Assembly (NCBI GenBank): GCA_017480225.1
Contig: JAFVBB010000001.1
Location: forward strand, 1 to 64,000
Direction of reading: 5' to 3'
DNA length: 64,000 bases
DNA from: Bacteroidales bacterium
GTDB lineage: Bacteria; Bacteroidota; Bacteroidia; Bacteroidales; P3
Shown: in pieces, positions 1 through 8,035 of the stretch
Layout of the letters: every line of letters starts with the position of its first letter
Position numbering within the stretch: the stretch's first letter is position 1
Position numbers and translations under genes: made by a program
The notes under the pieces: generated by a model
Told to the model about the DNA's origin: nothing
Seen by the model: only the letters and a program-made list of their open reading frames with translations
Database searches by the model: none

Positions 1-656
1 ACCATGCCACGCTCCGCGCGCTGAAAATCTTGGTATTTGAGGTCGGCCGTGAGATAGATGTCGGCACCGGCTGCCAGCGCGTCCTCGATGAGGAAGCTGC
101 CCGCGCCGCCGCACACCGCCACCCGGCGCACCGGCTGCCGGGCGTCGTGGGGCGTGCACCGCAGGGCGGCGAGGCCGAGGATTGACTTGACCCGGCCGAG
201 GAACTCGTCGCAGGGGGTGTCGCTTTCCAGCTCGCCCACCATGCCCGCGCCGGTGTCGCCGCCGGGCTGCTGCGGCCTCATGATGCGGCAGCCGTGCAGT
301 CCGAGCCTGCCGCACAACTCGCCGTTCACGCCCCAGGCCAGGTTGTCGAGGTTGGTGTGGGCTGCGTAGACGGCCACGCCGCCGAGCACCAGCTTCTGGA
401 TCAGGCGGCCTGTGGCGGTGCGGTCGGTGATGCGCTTCACGCCGCCGAAGATGAATGGATGGTGGGTGACTATCATGTTCAGCCCCAATTCTATGGCCTC
501 GTCGGCCACAGCGTCGGTGAGGTCGAGCGCCACCAGGGCTCCGCTGTAGGGTTTGCCACCGTCGCCCAGCAGGAAACCGCTGTTGTCGTAGTCTTCCTGC
601 AGCTCGGGGCGGAACACGAGGTCGAGGTGGCTCACCACGTCGTTGATTGTAGTCAT
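1..656 (-). CDS. Nif3-like dinuclear metal-centre protein (3' end outside window)
   Basis: Read from the minus strand with ATG at 656-654; 218 codons are visible and no stop is reached. The protein starts MTTINDVVSHLD and carries THHP near residues 64-67 and AHTNLD near 99-104, both typical metal-site motifs of the Nif3/DUF34 family; further on it has VAVCGGAGSFLIEDAL and ADIYLTADLKY, the C-terminal half of the fold. The two halves follow each other with no CutA/PII-like insertion, so this is a short form of about 250 residues rather than the about 365-residue form I know from Bacteroides. The biochemical function of the family is poorly defined; a metal-dependent hydrolase role is suspected. 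Family call is firm. Confidence 0.9.
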   Translation of the reverse strand, partial: MTTINDVVSHLDLVFRPELQEDYDNSGFLLGDGGKPYSGALVALDLTDAVADEAIELGLNMIVTHHPFIFGGVKRITDRTATGRLIQKLVLGGVAVYAAHTNLDNLAWGVNGELCGRLGLHGCRIMRPQQPGGDTGAGMVGELESDTPCDEFLGRVKSILGLAALRCTPHDARQPVRRVAVCGGAGSFLIEDALAAGADIYLTADLKYQDFQRAERGM

Positions 657-673
657 TGTGTCAATATTGGTTG

Positions 674-681
674 CAAAGATG
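674..681 (-). promoter_or_regulatory. weak -7 box for the Nif3-like gene
   Basis: On the minus strand this reads CATCTTTG, one base off the Bacteroidota -7 consensus TAnnTTTG, 17 nt upstream of the ATG at 656. It lies between palindrome copy 1 and the gene. Confidence 0.4.
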
Positions 682-720
682 TTGTAATGGACAGTGAGGC
701 ATGGCATTTCCACCGCGCTG

Positions 721-857
721 CGGCAGTGCCAGGGCCGTCTGTTCTTCGATTGTTCTCCGATTGTTCTTCGATTGTTCTTCGAATATAAATCGAAGAACAA
801 TCGAAGAACAATCGGAGAACAATCGAAGAACAGACGGCCTTGACACGGTGTTGACGC
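721..857 (+). repeat. 11-nt-unit palindromic element, copy 1
   Basis: The hairpin runs 733-839: a perfect 50-nt arm (733-782), a 7-nt loop ATATAAA (783-789) and the 50-nt complement (790-839). Each arm is GGCCGTCT plus four 11-nt units in the order GTTCTTCGATT, GTTCTCCGATT, GTTCTTCGATT, GTTCTTCGA. The left flank GTGCCAGGGC and the right flank CTTGACACGG match the flanks of the other copies and set the orientation as plus. It fills most of the gap between the Nif3-like gene and the barrel gene ending at 943. Short ORFs running through it are translations of the repeat, not genes. This copy and copy 6 are perfect palindromes; the other four are not. Confidence 0.95.
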
Positions 858-942
858 CTCGCCGGCAGCGGCCGGATGGGTGCCGTCCGGCAGTATTGGA
901 CGTCGGTGCCGCAAGCCTCGCGGCGGGGCAGGGCAGGGGCAG

Positions 943-2163
943 TCATAGCAGCAGCGAGGCGGTGAATAGCGGAAAAAGGTTGGCACGAAGGCCGTCGGTG
1001 TGGTAGACCGCCGACGACGGCACGAGCCTGGCTGCCAGCGCCGCTCCAAAGTCCACCACGCCCCAGCGCACCACACCGTCGATGCCTGCCACGGCCTCGG
1101 CATAGCCCTTCAGCGGAGCCTGCACATGCACGCCGTCGATAACGGCGAGGCCGTCGGCATCGGCCTCCCACAGGGTGCCCCACATGGCTTTAAGCGACAG
1201 GAACGGCCGGGGGTTGCTGCCCACCGAGAAGAGGCTTGAATAGACGCGGTAGAGCGGGCGCGACAGGCGGACGACCACGCCAGCCTGCGCAAAAGCGTTG
1301 GCAGTGAACTCGTTTATGCCTGCCGTGGCGAGCGACTGCCCTATGTAGAGCGGAGCTCCTGCCACGCCGCCCAGGTCGAAGAGGTCGATGTAGGGCGTGG
1401 ACTCAGGTGTGGCCCCGGCCAGCAGGCTCAACGTGGCGTCGAAAAGGCCGAGGCTGCGGCTGCCCACGTATCCCGCCAGCAGGCGCAGCGATGGGGAGCC
1501 GAGGCCGAGGGGCTGTATCCATTCGGCCTGTGCCATGAGGCCGTTGCCATGGCGCACGGCCACCTTTAGGCTGGCGAATGGCTGGCGGGAGAGCGTGTCG
1601 CCATAGCGGATGTAGAGCATCTGTCCGTCGTCGAAGAGCGGGGCACGGCGACCCAAAGCGGCCTCGGCCAGCCAGCCCACTACGCCCCACGAGCCGCGCG
1701 CGCCGGCCACCAGGCGGTCCTGCACCGTCATCCGCCGCGCCATGAAGCTGCCGAGCAGCTGGCTGCCGCTGGCGGCGGGGTCGGCTATGCGGCGGCTGCC
1801 AACAGAGAAATAGTCGTGCAAGCCCCCAAGGTATACGCTGGTGAGGGCGCCGCCGCGTCGCAGCCTGCCCTCGGCCAGCAGGCCGTATTTCCACTGCCGG
1901 TCGCGGATGCCGTAGCCGCCGTAGGCGTCGACTGTGAGCCTGCCGAAAGGCGTGGCCTGCGGTGCCAGTGTGAGACTGGCGCCCAGCCCCAGGCGCGAGC
2001 CCTCGTAGAGGTTGTAGTCCCACAAGCGGTTGTAGTCCATGCGCAAGCCCGGCTCGGCGGCGGCGCGTGAGGATTGCTGCCGCGCCATGCCCGCGGCCGG
2101 GGTCGCGGCCAGCAGCAGCGCGCACAGGACTTTCCCAATACGGCAGCACAGGTGTTCCGTCAT
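943..2163 (-). CDS. outer-membrane beta-barrel protein, DUF5686-like
   Basis: 406 residues with an N-terminal hydrophobic segment (LCALLLAATPAAGMA) that looks like a Sec signal peptide, followed by alternating short amphipathic strands rich in Gly, Tyr, Leu and Arg and ending in FPLFTASLLL, as expected for an outer-membrane barrel. Segments such as LRLLAGYVGSRSLG and the late YIGQSLATAGINEF resemble the C-terminal barrel of DUF5686 proteins, but the N-terminal carboxypeptidase-like domain usual in those is missing. It has its own promoter, divergent from glyA. Role unknown; barrel nature is likely, family assignment tentative. Confidence 0.65.
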   Translation of the reverse strand: MTEHLCCRIGKVLCALLLAATPAAGMARQQSSRAAAEPGLRMDYNRLWDYNLYEGSRLGLGASLTLAPQATPFGRLTVDAYGGYGIRDRQWKYGLLAEGRLRRGGALTSVYLGGLHDYFSVGSRRIADPAASGSQLLGSFMARRMTVQDRLVAGARGSWGVVGWLAEAALGRRAPLFDDGQMLYIRYGDTLSRQPFASLKVAVRHGNGLMAQAEWIQPLGLGSPSLRLLAGYVGSRSLGLFDATLSLLAGATPESTPYIDLFDLGGVAGAPLYIGQSLATAGINEFTANAFAQAGVVVRLSRPLYRVYSSLFSVGSNPRPFLSLKAMWGTLWEADADGLAVIDGVHVQAPLKGYAEAVAGIDGVVRWGVVDFGAALAARLVPSSAVYHTDGLRANLFPLFTASLLL

Positions 2164-2188
2164 TGCAAGATGGTGCTTGTTTACGTTG

Positions 2189-2196
2189 CAAAATTA
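2189..2196 (-). promoter_or_regulatory. -7 box for the barrel gene at 943-2163
   Basis: Minus strand reads TAATTTTG, an exact TAnnTTTG match, 25 nt before the ATG at 2163. It is divergent from, and about 30 bp away from, the glyA box. Confidence 0.8.
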
Positions 2197-2227
2197 CACA
2201 TTTTTTAGCACATGAGACTTTTTTTCG

Positions 2228-2235
2228 TATATTTG
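2228..2235 (+). promoter_or_regulatory. -7 box for glyA
   Basis: TATATTTG, an exact TAnnTTTG match, 41 nt before the glyA ATG. No clear TTTG -33 element is visible at the usual distance. Confidence 0.8.
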
Positions 2236-2276
2236 CAAAATTGACAGCAGAATAAAAATCCTCATAACAAAAAGAT

Positions 2277-3557
2277 ATGCAGAGAGATACACAAATCTTC
2301 GACCTCATACAGAAAGAGCGTGAGCGTCAGACCAAGGGCATCGAGCTGATTGCCTCGGAGAACTTCGTGAGCGACCAGGTGATGGAAGCCATGGGCAGTG
2401 TGATGACCAACAAGTATGCCGAAGGCTACCCCGGCAAGCGCTACTACGGCGGCTGCCAGGTGGTGGACCAGAGCGAGCAGATTGCCATCGACCGCGCCAA
2501 GAAGCTCTTCGGAGCCTGCTGGGCAAACGTGCAGCCCCACAGCGGCGCGCAGGCCAACATGGCCGTGTTCCTGGCCTGCCTCAACAGCGGCGACACCTTC
2601 ATGGGCATGGATCTCAACCACGGCGGCCACCTTTCGCACGGCAGCCCCGTGAACTTCAGCGGCATCAACTACAAGGTGGTTGGCTACCAGGTGAAGGAAG
2701 AGACCGGCACCGTGGACTACGACGACATGGAGAAGAAAGCCCTGGAGTTCCGCCCGAAACTCATCATTGGCGGCGGCTCGGCCTACAGCCGCGACTGGGA
2801 CTGGGCTCGTATGCGCGAGATAGCCGACAAGATCGGCGCCATCCTCATGGGCGACATCAGCCACCCCAGCGGCCTCATTGCCAGGGGCTACCTGAACAAC
2901 GCCGTGAAGTATTGCCACATCGTCACCACCACCACCCACAAGACCCTTCGCGGACCGCGCGGCGGCATGATCCTGATGGGCGAGGACTTCGACAATCCGT
3001 GGGGCAAGACCACTCCGAAGGGTGAGATAAAGAAGATGAGCGCCCTGCTCGACAGCGCCGTATTCCCCGGCACCCAGGGCGGCCCGCTGGAGCACGTCAT
3101 CGCCGCCAAGGCTGTGGCCTTCGGCGAGGCTCTGACCGATACCTACGACGAGTATATCAAACAGGTGATGAAGAACGCCAAGGTGATGAGCGACGCCTTT
3201 GTGGCCAAGGGCTACAAGGTCATCAGCGGCGGCACCGACAACCACCTTATGCTCATCGACCTGCGCACCAAGTTCCCCGAGCTCACCGGCAAGGAGGCAG
3301 AGAACGCCCTGGTGGCAGCCGACATCACGGTCAACAAGAACATGGTGCCCTTCGACAGCCGCTCGGCCTTCAAGACCAGTGGTCTGCGCGTCGGTACGCC
3401 CGCCATCACCACCCGTGGCCTGAAGGAGGCCGACATGCAGGTGATTGTCGACATGATCGACACCGTGCTGTGCAACCCGACCGACGAGGCCGTCCGCGCC
3501 AAGATCACCGGCCAGGTCAACGAAATGATGCAGAACCGTCCGCTCTTCGCCTGGTAA
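2277..3557 (+). CDS. glyA: serine hydroxymethyltransferase
   Basis: Cytosolic PLP enzyme that interconverts serine and glycine while charging tetrahydrofolate with a one-carbon unit. The 426-residue length is normal. Characteristic stretches are [20 protein letters not shown] near the N-terminus, [24 protein letters not shown], the PLP lysine region [15 protein letters not shown] near residues 218-232, and [11 protein letters not shown]. The ATG at 2277 gives the standard N-terminus [11 protein letters not shown]. It is monocistronic by position: own promoter upstream and an intrinsic terminator right after the stop. Identification is secure. Confidence 0.98.
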   Translation: MQRDTQIFDLIQKERERQTKGIELIASENFVSDQVMEAMGSVMTNKYAEGYPGKRYYGGCQVVDQSEQIAIDRAKKLFGACWANVQPHSGAQANMAVFLACLNSGDTFMGMDLNHGGHLSHGSPVNFSGINYKVVGYQVKEETGTVDYDDMEKKALEFRPKLIIGGGSAYSRDWDWARMREIADKIGAILMGDISHPSGLIARGYLNNAVKYCHIVTTTTHKTLRGPRGGMILMGEDFDNPWGKTTPKGEIKKMSALLDSAVFPGTQGGPLEHVIAAKAVAFGEALTDTYDEYIKQVMKNAKVMSDAFVAKGYKVISGGTDNHLMLIDLRTKFPELTGKEAENALVAADITVNKNMVPFDSRSAFKTSGLRVGTPAITTRGLKEADMQVIVDMIDTVLCNPTDEAVRAKITGQVNEMMQNRPLFAW

Positions 3558-3580
3558 CAGCAGGCACAGCGGCAGCATGA

Positions 3581-3614
3581 AGGCCCGGCCCAAGACTGCT
3601 TGAGCCGGGCTTTC
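3581..3614 (+). terminator. intrinsic terminator after glyA
   Basis: Stem GCCCGGC (3583-3589) with GCCGGGC (3604-3610) followed by TTTC. It separates glyA from the deaminase gene and overlaps the TTG at 3600, which argues against that TTG as a start. Confidence 0.7.
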
Positions 3615-3635
3615 TCACCTAACTACAACCCGAAG

Positions 3636-4106
3636 ATGGAAGACCAAAGCTTGAAATACATGCAGATGGCCGTAGACGAGGCCAGGGCGGGCATCAAGGC
3701 TGGCGACGGCGGCCCGTTCGGCTCGGTGGTGGTGAAGGACGGGGTGGTGGTGGGTCGTGGCCACAACCGAGTGATCGGTCATCATGACCCGACAGCCCAT
3801 GGCGAGGTGGAGGCCATCCGCGACGCCTGCCTGCGCCTGGGCACGCACGACCTTGCGGGCTGCGACATCTACACCACAGGTGAGCCGTGCCACATGTGCC
3901 TCTGCGCCTGCATGTGGGCCAACATCAGCCGCGTATACTACGGCTGCACAATCAAGGACAACGCGCTGATTGGCTTCCGCGACGACCACTTCAACGACAT
4001 CTTCGCCGGACGCGACAGGCTGGGCGACTACCTGGTGATGTGCCACCGCGACCTGTGCCTTCGCCTGTTCGACGACTATATGCACACTCCACACGCGGCC
4101 TACTGA
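3636..4106 (+). CDS. nucleoside/guanine deaminase of the CDA superfamily
   Basis: 156 residues from ATG 3636 (MEDQSLKYM); an in-frame TTG at 3600 would place the start inside the glyA terminator, so I reject it. The zinc-site motifs are AHGEVEAI (HxE, with the catalytic Glu) and GEPCHMC (PCxxC). Flanking sequence GGPFGSVVVKDG, HNRVIGHHDPTAHGE and the C-terminal tail resemble Bacillus GuaD, so guanine deamination to xanthine is the most likely reaction; tRNA adenosine deaminase (TadA) is less likely because the TadA C-terminal pattern is not evident. No promoter box is obvious in the short gap, so weak readthrough from glyA may serve it. Confidence 0.85.
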   Translation: MEDQSLKYMQMAVDEARAGIKAGDGGPFGSVVVKDGVVVGRGHNRVIGHHDPTAHGEVEAIRDACLRLGTHDLAGCDIYTTGEPCHMCLCACMWANISRVYYGCTIKDNALIGFRDDHFNDIFAGRDRLGDYLVMCHRDLCLRLFDDYMHTPHAAY

Positions 4107-4149
4107 CATCCCCGGTAAAAATAATGCCTGCAGATTAGGAAAAAATGCG

Positions 4150-4157
4150 TATATTTG
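4150..4157 (+). promoter_or_regulatory. -7 box for aguB-aguA-ctp
   Basis: TATATTTG, an exact TAnnTTTG match, 23 nt before the aguB ATG at 4181. It is the only box seen for the three-gene operon. Confidence 0.8.
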
Positions 4158-4180
4158 CACCCTCAAACCGATAGAAGCCG

Positions 4181-5047
4181 ATGAACAAAGTGAAGATAGG
4201 ACTGGCTCAGATGAGCTGCGTCGACGACAAGGCGCAAAACATTGAGCGCTACACCGAAAAGGTGCGCGAGCTGGCAGCCGGCGGCGCACAGATTATTTGC
4301 CTGCAAGAGTTGTTCGCGTCGCTATATTTCTGCGACGAGGAGCGCTACGAAAACTTCCGGCTCGCCGAGCCGATACCCGAAGGCCCCACCACGAGGCACT
4401 TCATGGCATTGGCCAAGGAGCTGGGCGTGGTGCTCGTGTGCTCCATGTTCGAGAAGAGAGCCGAAGGGCTTTACCACAACACCACCGCCGTCATCGACGC
4501 AGACGGCACGTACCTGGGCAAATATCGCAAGATGCACATACCCGACGACCCAGGCTACTACGAGAAGTTCTATTTCACTCCGGGCGACCTGGGCTACAAA
4601 GTGTTCAAGACCAAATATGCAACCATCGGTGTCCTGATATGCTGGGATCAGTGGTACCCCGAAGCCAGCCGCATCACCGCGCTCATGGGCGCACAGATAC
4701 TGTTCTACCCCACAGCAATAGGCTGGGATGTGCGCCAAAGCGAGCACGACAACCGTGAGCAGTACGAGGCATGGCAGACCATACAGCGCAGCCACGCCGT
4801 GGCCAACGGAGTGCCTGTGGTGAGTGTGAACCGCACAGGACGGGAAGGCGGTATGCAGTTCTGGGGCGGAAGCTTCGTGACAAACGCCTTCGGCCGTGTG
4901 CTGTGGCAGGCTCCCCATTACGACGAGGCCCTGCACATAGAGGAGCTCGACCTCGACCAGACCGACCACTACCGGCGCCACTGGCCCTACCTCCGCGACC
5001 GCCGCATTGACAGTTACGGCCCCATCACCCAACGCTTTATTGATTAG
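4181..5047 (+). CDS. aguB: N-carbamoylputrescine amidase
   Basis: Nitrilase-superfamily enzyme that hydrolyses N-carbamoylputrescine to putrescine, CO2 and ammonia, the last step of the agmatine route. The Glu-Lys-Cys triad is visible: Glu43 in LQELF, Lys117 in YRKMHIP and Cys154 in LICWDQWYPEA. Length 288 is normal for AguB. The next gene, 39 nt downstream, is agmatine deiminase, the preceding step, so the substrate assignment is well supported by context. It leads an operon with its own promoter. Confidence 0.95.
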   Translation: MNKVKIGLAQMSCVDDKAQNIERYTEKVRELAAGGAQIICLQELFASLYFCDEERYENFRLAEPIPEGPTTRHFMALAKELGVVLVCSMFEKRAEGLYHNTTAVIDADGTYLGKYRKMHIPDDPGYYEKFYFTPGDLGYKVFKTKYATIGVLICWDQWYPEASRITALMGAQILFYPTAIGWDVRQSEHDNREQYEAWQTIQRSHAVANGVPVVSVNRTGREGGMQFWGGSFVTNAFGRVLWQAPHYDEALHIEELDLDQTDHYRRHWPYLRDRRIDSYGPITQRFID

Positions 5048-5086
5048 CGGCCAGACACAGGGGCACATTGCTGATTACATCGAACT

Positions 5087-6142
5087 ATGACACCAAAACA
5101 ACAAGGATACTACATGCCCGCCGAATGGGCGACGCACGAGGCAACATGGCTCACCTGGCCCAAGAACCCCGATTCATGGCCGGGAAAAATCGAGAGCATA
5201 TATCCATCATACAGGCTTTTTGTCAAGACGCTGGCAGAAGACGAGCTGGTGCACATCAACGTGGACGATGAAGCCGCGCTGCGCGAAGTGCAATCATCAC
5301 TTAAGGCGACTGGCTGCAACATGCAGAACATCAAGCTGCACATCATCCCAAGCAACGACGCGTGGTGTCGCGACCACGGCCCGGCATTCCTGCTGTGCAG
5401 AGACAATCCGGCAAAGCGTGCCATCGTGAATTGGAACCACAATGCATGGGGTGGCAAGTACCCTTACGAACTCGACACACAGGTGCCGGTGAGGGTGCAC
5501 GACCTGATGCCCGACATGCCCCTCTTCGAGCCTGGCATCGTCATGGAGGGCGGAAGCATCGACGTCAACGGATGCGGCGACCTGCTCACCACAACAAGCT
5601 GCCTGCTCAACCCAAACCGCAACCCGCACCTGTCGCAGGACCAGATTGAAGGCTACCTGCGCGACTATTATGGCGTCGACAACATCATCTGGCTGGGCGA
5701 CGGCATTGTGGGCGACGACACCGACGGCCACGTGGACGACCTCTCGCGCTTTGTCGCACCCGACACCATTGTGACAGCAGTGGAGCGCGACGTGTGGGAC
5801 GAGAACTACGAGCCATTGCAGAAGAACCTTCGAATGCTCAAGCGCTGCAGGCTGGCCAGCGGGAAACAGCCCACCATAGTGGAGCTGCCCATGCCCGACG
5901 TGGTGTTCTACGACGGCCAGCGCCTGCCTGCATCGTATGCCAACTTCTATATCTGCAACAAAAAGGTAATCTTCCCAACCTACCGCTGCCTGGCCGACAA
6001 CGAGGCGGCCTACATCCTCGAGGCGCTCTTCCCCGACCGCGAGGTGGTGGGGATAGACTCAACCGACATTGTGTGGGGGCTTGGCTCGTTCCACTGCCTA
6101 AGCCAACAGATGCCGGCCGCCACCCAACAACCCACCGCATGA
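5087..6142 (+). CDS. aguA: agmatine deiminase
   Basis: Peptidyl-arginine-deiminase-family enzyme that converts agmatine to N-carbamoylputrescine and ammonia. The 351-residue protein has WCRDHGP (93-99), VMEGGSIDVN, DDTDGHVDD and the C-terminal GLGSFHCLSQQMP with the nucleophilic Cys near 337. The stop overlaps the start of the following protease gene by ATGA, so the two are translationally coupled. With AguB it makes putrescine from agmatine; no arginine decarboxylase gene lies in the window, so agmatine is either imported or made elsewhere. Confidence 0.96.
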   Translation: MTPKQQGYYMPAEWATHEATWLTWPKNPDSWPGKIESIYPSYRLFVKTLAEDELVHINVDDEAALREVQSSLKATGCNMQNIKLHIIPSNDAWCRDHGPAFLLCRDNPAKRAIVNWNHNAWGGKYPYELDTQVPVRVHDLMPDMPLFEPGIVMEGGSIDVNGCGDLLTTTSCLLNPNRNPHLSQDQIEGYLRDYYGVDNIIWLGDGIVGDDTDGHVDDLSRFVAPDTIVTAVERDVWDENYEPLQKNLRMLKRCRLASGKQPTIVELPMPDVVFYDGQRLPASYANFYICNKKVIFPTYRCLADNEAAYILEALFPDREVVGIDSTDIVWGLGSFHCLSQQMPAATQQPTA

Positions 6143-7722
6143 AAAAAAGCATAGCATCATTGCTGCTTGCCGCCGCCACCATCACCGCGGCCGTGGCGCA
6201 GCGTCCCTATTTACCCGACACTGTCAGTGCCGGCCAAAGCCGCGTCGACGAGGTGATGCGCCTCATCGACGGCAACTACACCGAGCAGCCATCCATGGAC
6301 AAACTGGCCGACGAGGCCGTGACGGCCATGCTTAAGGCCCTCGACCCGCACAGCGTGTACATAGCGGCCAAAGACGTGGAGCGCGCCAACGAGGGGCTGC
6401 AAGGCAACTTCGAGGGGGTGGGCATCTCGTTCCAGATTGTGAGCGACACCATCGTGGTGCAGAGCGTAATCGACGGCGGCCCGAGCGAAAAGGTGGGGCT
6501 CATGATTGGCGACAAACTGCTCCGCATCGATGGCGAACCGGCCACGGGCGACAGCATCAACAACAAATTCGTCTTCGACCACCTGCGCGGCAAGAAAGGC
6601 ACCACCGTGGTGCTCGACGTGCTGCGGCAGGGTTCGGCCTACACCTTCCACATCATTCGCGACAAAGTGCCCATCTACAGCATCGACACATACTTCATGG
6701 TCGACGACACGGTGGGCTACATCCGCCTGATCCGCTTTGCACGCACCTCGGTCAAGGAGTTCGAGAAGGCGGTGCACGCACTCAAGAAGCAGGGCATGAA
6801 GGCCATGGTGCTCGACCTTCGCGGCAACACCGGCGGTTTCCTCGACATAGCCTACGGCATGGCAAATGAGTTTCTCGACCGCGGACAGCTGGTTGTTTAC
6901 CAGGAGGGACGCCGCACACCGAGGCAGAACTTCCGTGCCGACGGGCGCGGAATATGGAGGAAAGGCAGCCTGGTGGTACTTGTCGACGAAGGCAGCGCGT
7001 CGGCCAGCGAGATTGTGAGCGGAGCCGTACAAGACTGGGACCGTGGTCTGCTGGTAGGACGGCGCACCTATGGCAAGGGGTTGGTGCAACGCATGTTCCC
7101 ACTGAGCGACGGTGGCCAGGTGCGACTCACCACCGCACGCTACTACACGCCCAGCGGCCGCTGCATACAGCGCCCCTACGACAATGGCAGCGACGCCTAC
7201 CGCGACGACATCAGCGAGCGCTACAAGCACGGTGAGATGGTGAACGCCGACTCCATTCACTTCCCCGATTCTCTCAAGTTCCGCACCATGCATGGCCGCA
7301 CTGTCTACGGTGGCGGAGGGGTGATGCCCGACATCTTCGTGCCGATGGACACCATGCGCCTTTCCGACTACTACATCTCGCTGCGCGGCAAAGGCCTGAT
7401 GAACAGCTTCCCCTTGCAATGGGCCGACCAGCACCGCCACGACCCACGGACGCGCACTTTCACCGACTTCCTGGCAAACTACCACTCGTTTGGCCTCGAC
7501 AGCCTGATGGCCGAGGCCGCCACAGCGCAGGGCATCGTGCGCGACCTGGAGAAGGAGGCCGCCGAGCCGGACCGCACAGCCCACAGCGACCACTACATGA
7601 GCCTCATGCTCAAGGCGCAGGTGGCAAAGGACCTTTTCGGAATTGAGCATTACTACCGCGTGATGAAAGAGGCCGACGACGGCCTGAACGAAGCCTTGCG
7701 GCAACTGGCCGGCAAGCGGTGA
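6139..7722 (+). CDS. S41 family C-terminal processing protease
   Basis: 527 residues from ATG 6139, which overlaps the aguA stop by 4 nt; a longer frame opening at 5794 lies inside aguA and is not used. Signal peptide MKKSIASLLLAAATITAAVA, then an N-terminal helical domain, a PDZ domain about residues 88-175 (GVGISFQI, IGDKLLRIDG), and the S41 core with VLDLRGNTGG, the serine in DEGSASASE (283-291) and Lys313 in YGKG. This is the Ser/Lys dyad of CtpA/Tsp proteases. The mature protein should act in the periplasm. Its coupling to a cytosolic polyamine pathway has no obvious logic. An intrinsic terminator follows. Confidence 0.93.
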   Translation: MKKSIASLLLAAATITAAVAQRPYLPDTVSAGQSRVDEVMRLIDGNYTEQPSMDKLADEAVTAMLKALDPHSVYIAAKDVERANEGLQGNFEGVGISFQIVSDTIVVQSVIDGGPSEKVGLMIGDKLLRIDGEPATGDSINNKFVFDHLRGKKGTTVVLDVLRQGSAYTFHIIRDKVPIYSIDTYFMVDDTVGYIRLIRFARTSVKEFEKAVHALKKQGMKAMVLDLRGNTGGFLDIAYGMANEFLDRGQLVVYQEGRRTPRQNFRADGRGIWRKGSLVVLVDEGSASASEIVSGAVQDWDRGLLVGRRTYGKGLVQRMFPLSDGGQVRLTTARYYTPSGRCIQRPYDNGSDAYRDDISERYKHGEMVNADSIHFPDSLKFRTMHGRTVYGGGGVMPDIFVPMDTMRLSDYYISLRGKGLMNSFPLQWADQHRHDPRTRTFTDFLANYHSFGLDSLMAEAATAQGIVRDLEKEAAEPDRTAHSDHYMSLMLKAQVAKDLFGIEHYYRVMKEADDGLNEALRQLAGKR

Positions 7723-7749
7723 CAAATACTGTCAGTCAACACACATCGG

Positions 7750-7791
7750 GGGCGGCAGAGGCATAAAAAGCGTCTGCCGCCCTTATTTTTT
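7750..7791 (+). terminator. intrinsic terminator after the S41 protease
   Basis: Perfect 10-bp stem GGGCGGCAGA (7750-7759) with TCTGCCGCCC (7773-7782), followed by TTATTTTTT. It lies at the convergent junction with the Porin_10 gene. Confidence 0.85.
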
Positions 7792-7812
7792 GCTCAATCG
7801 GCAAGTCCATGA

Positions 7813-7972
7813 CGGTGCCAGGGCGCTTTGTTCTTCGATTGATGTCCGATTGTTCTTCGATTGTTCTCCGATATTAAATCGAAGAACAATCGAAGAACAA
7901 TCGGAGAACAATCGAAGAACAGACGGCCTTGACATAGACTTGGCACGGTATATATACTGAAAATCAATCACT
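7813..7972 (+). repeat. 11-nt-unit palindromic element, copy 2
   Basis: Core 7830-7920: left arm units GTTCTTCGATT, GATGTCCGATT, GTTCTTCGATT, GTTCTCCGA; loop TATTAAA (7872-7878); right arm complementary to the standard order with AGACGGCC at 7921-7928. Two units differ between arms, so the hairpin has mismatches. Left flank GGTGCCAGGGC; right flank CTTGACATAGACTTGGCACGG, then ACTGAAAATCAATCAC. It sits between the convergent S41 protease and Porin_10 genes, downstream of a terminator. The remaining AT-rich stretch 7973-8035 shows nothing I can name. Confidence 0.95.
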
Positions 7973-8035
7973 TCTAAATATAAACAGTGTAAAGCGTCAC
8001 ACTAACAGCTCATTATCAAACTGTTGCAAAGCAAA

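Noticed and set aside
653-1183. Reading frames running through the palindromes (repeated SSIVLRLF and ENNRRTIEEQ strings)
   Set aside because: They translate the 11-nt repeat itself, appear identically at every copy and in both directions, and have no start context.
3600-3635. TTG start for the deaminase gene
   Set aside because: Lies within the glyA terminator stem-loop and adds a non-family N-terminus; ATG 3636 fits.
5794-6138. N-terminal extension of the S41 protease
   Set aside because: Runs inside aguA in another frame and would bury the signal peptide; ATG 6139 is used.
7929-7955. TTGACA followed by TATATA in the flank of copy 2, like a sigma70 promoter
   Set aside because: Bacteroidota use TAnnTTTG with a different primary sigma factor; the TTGACA-like flank is part of the repeat and most copies lack the TATATA.
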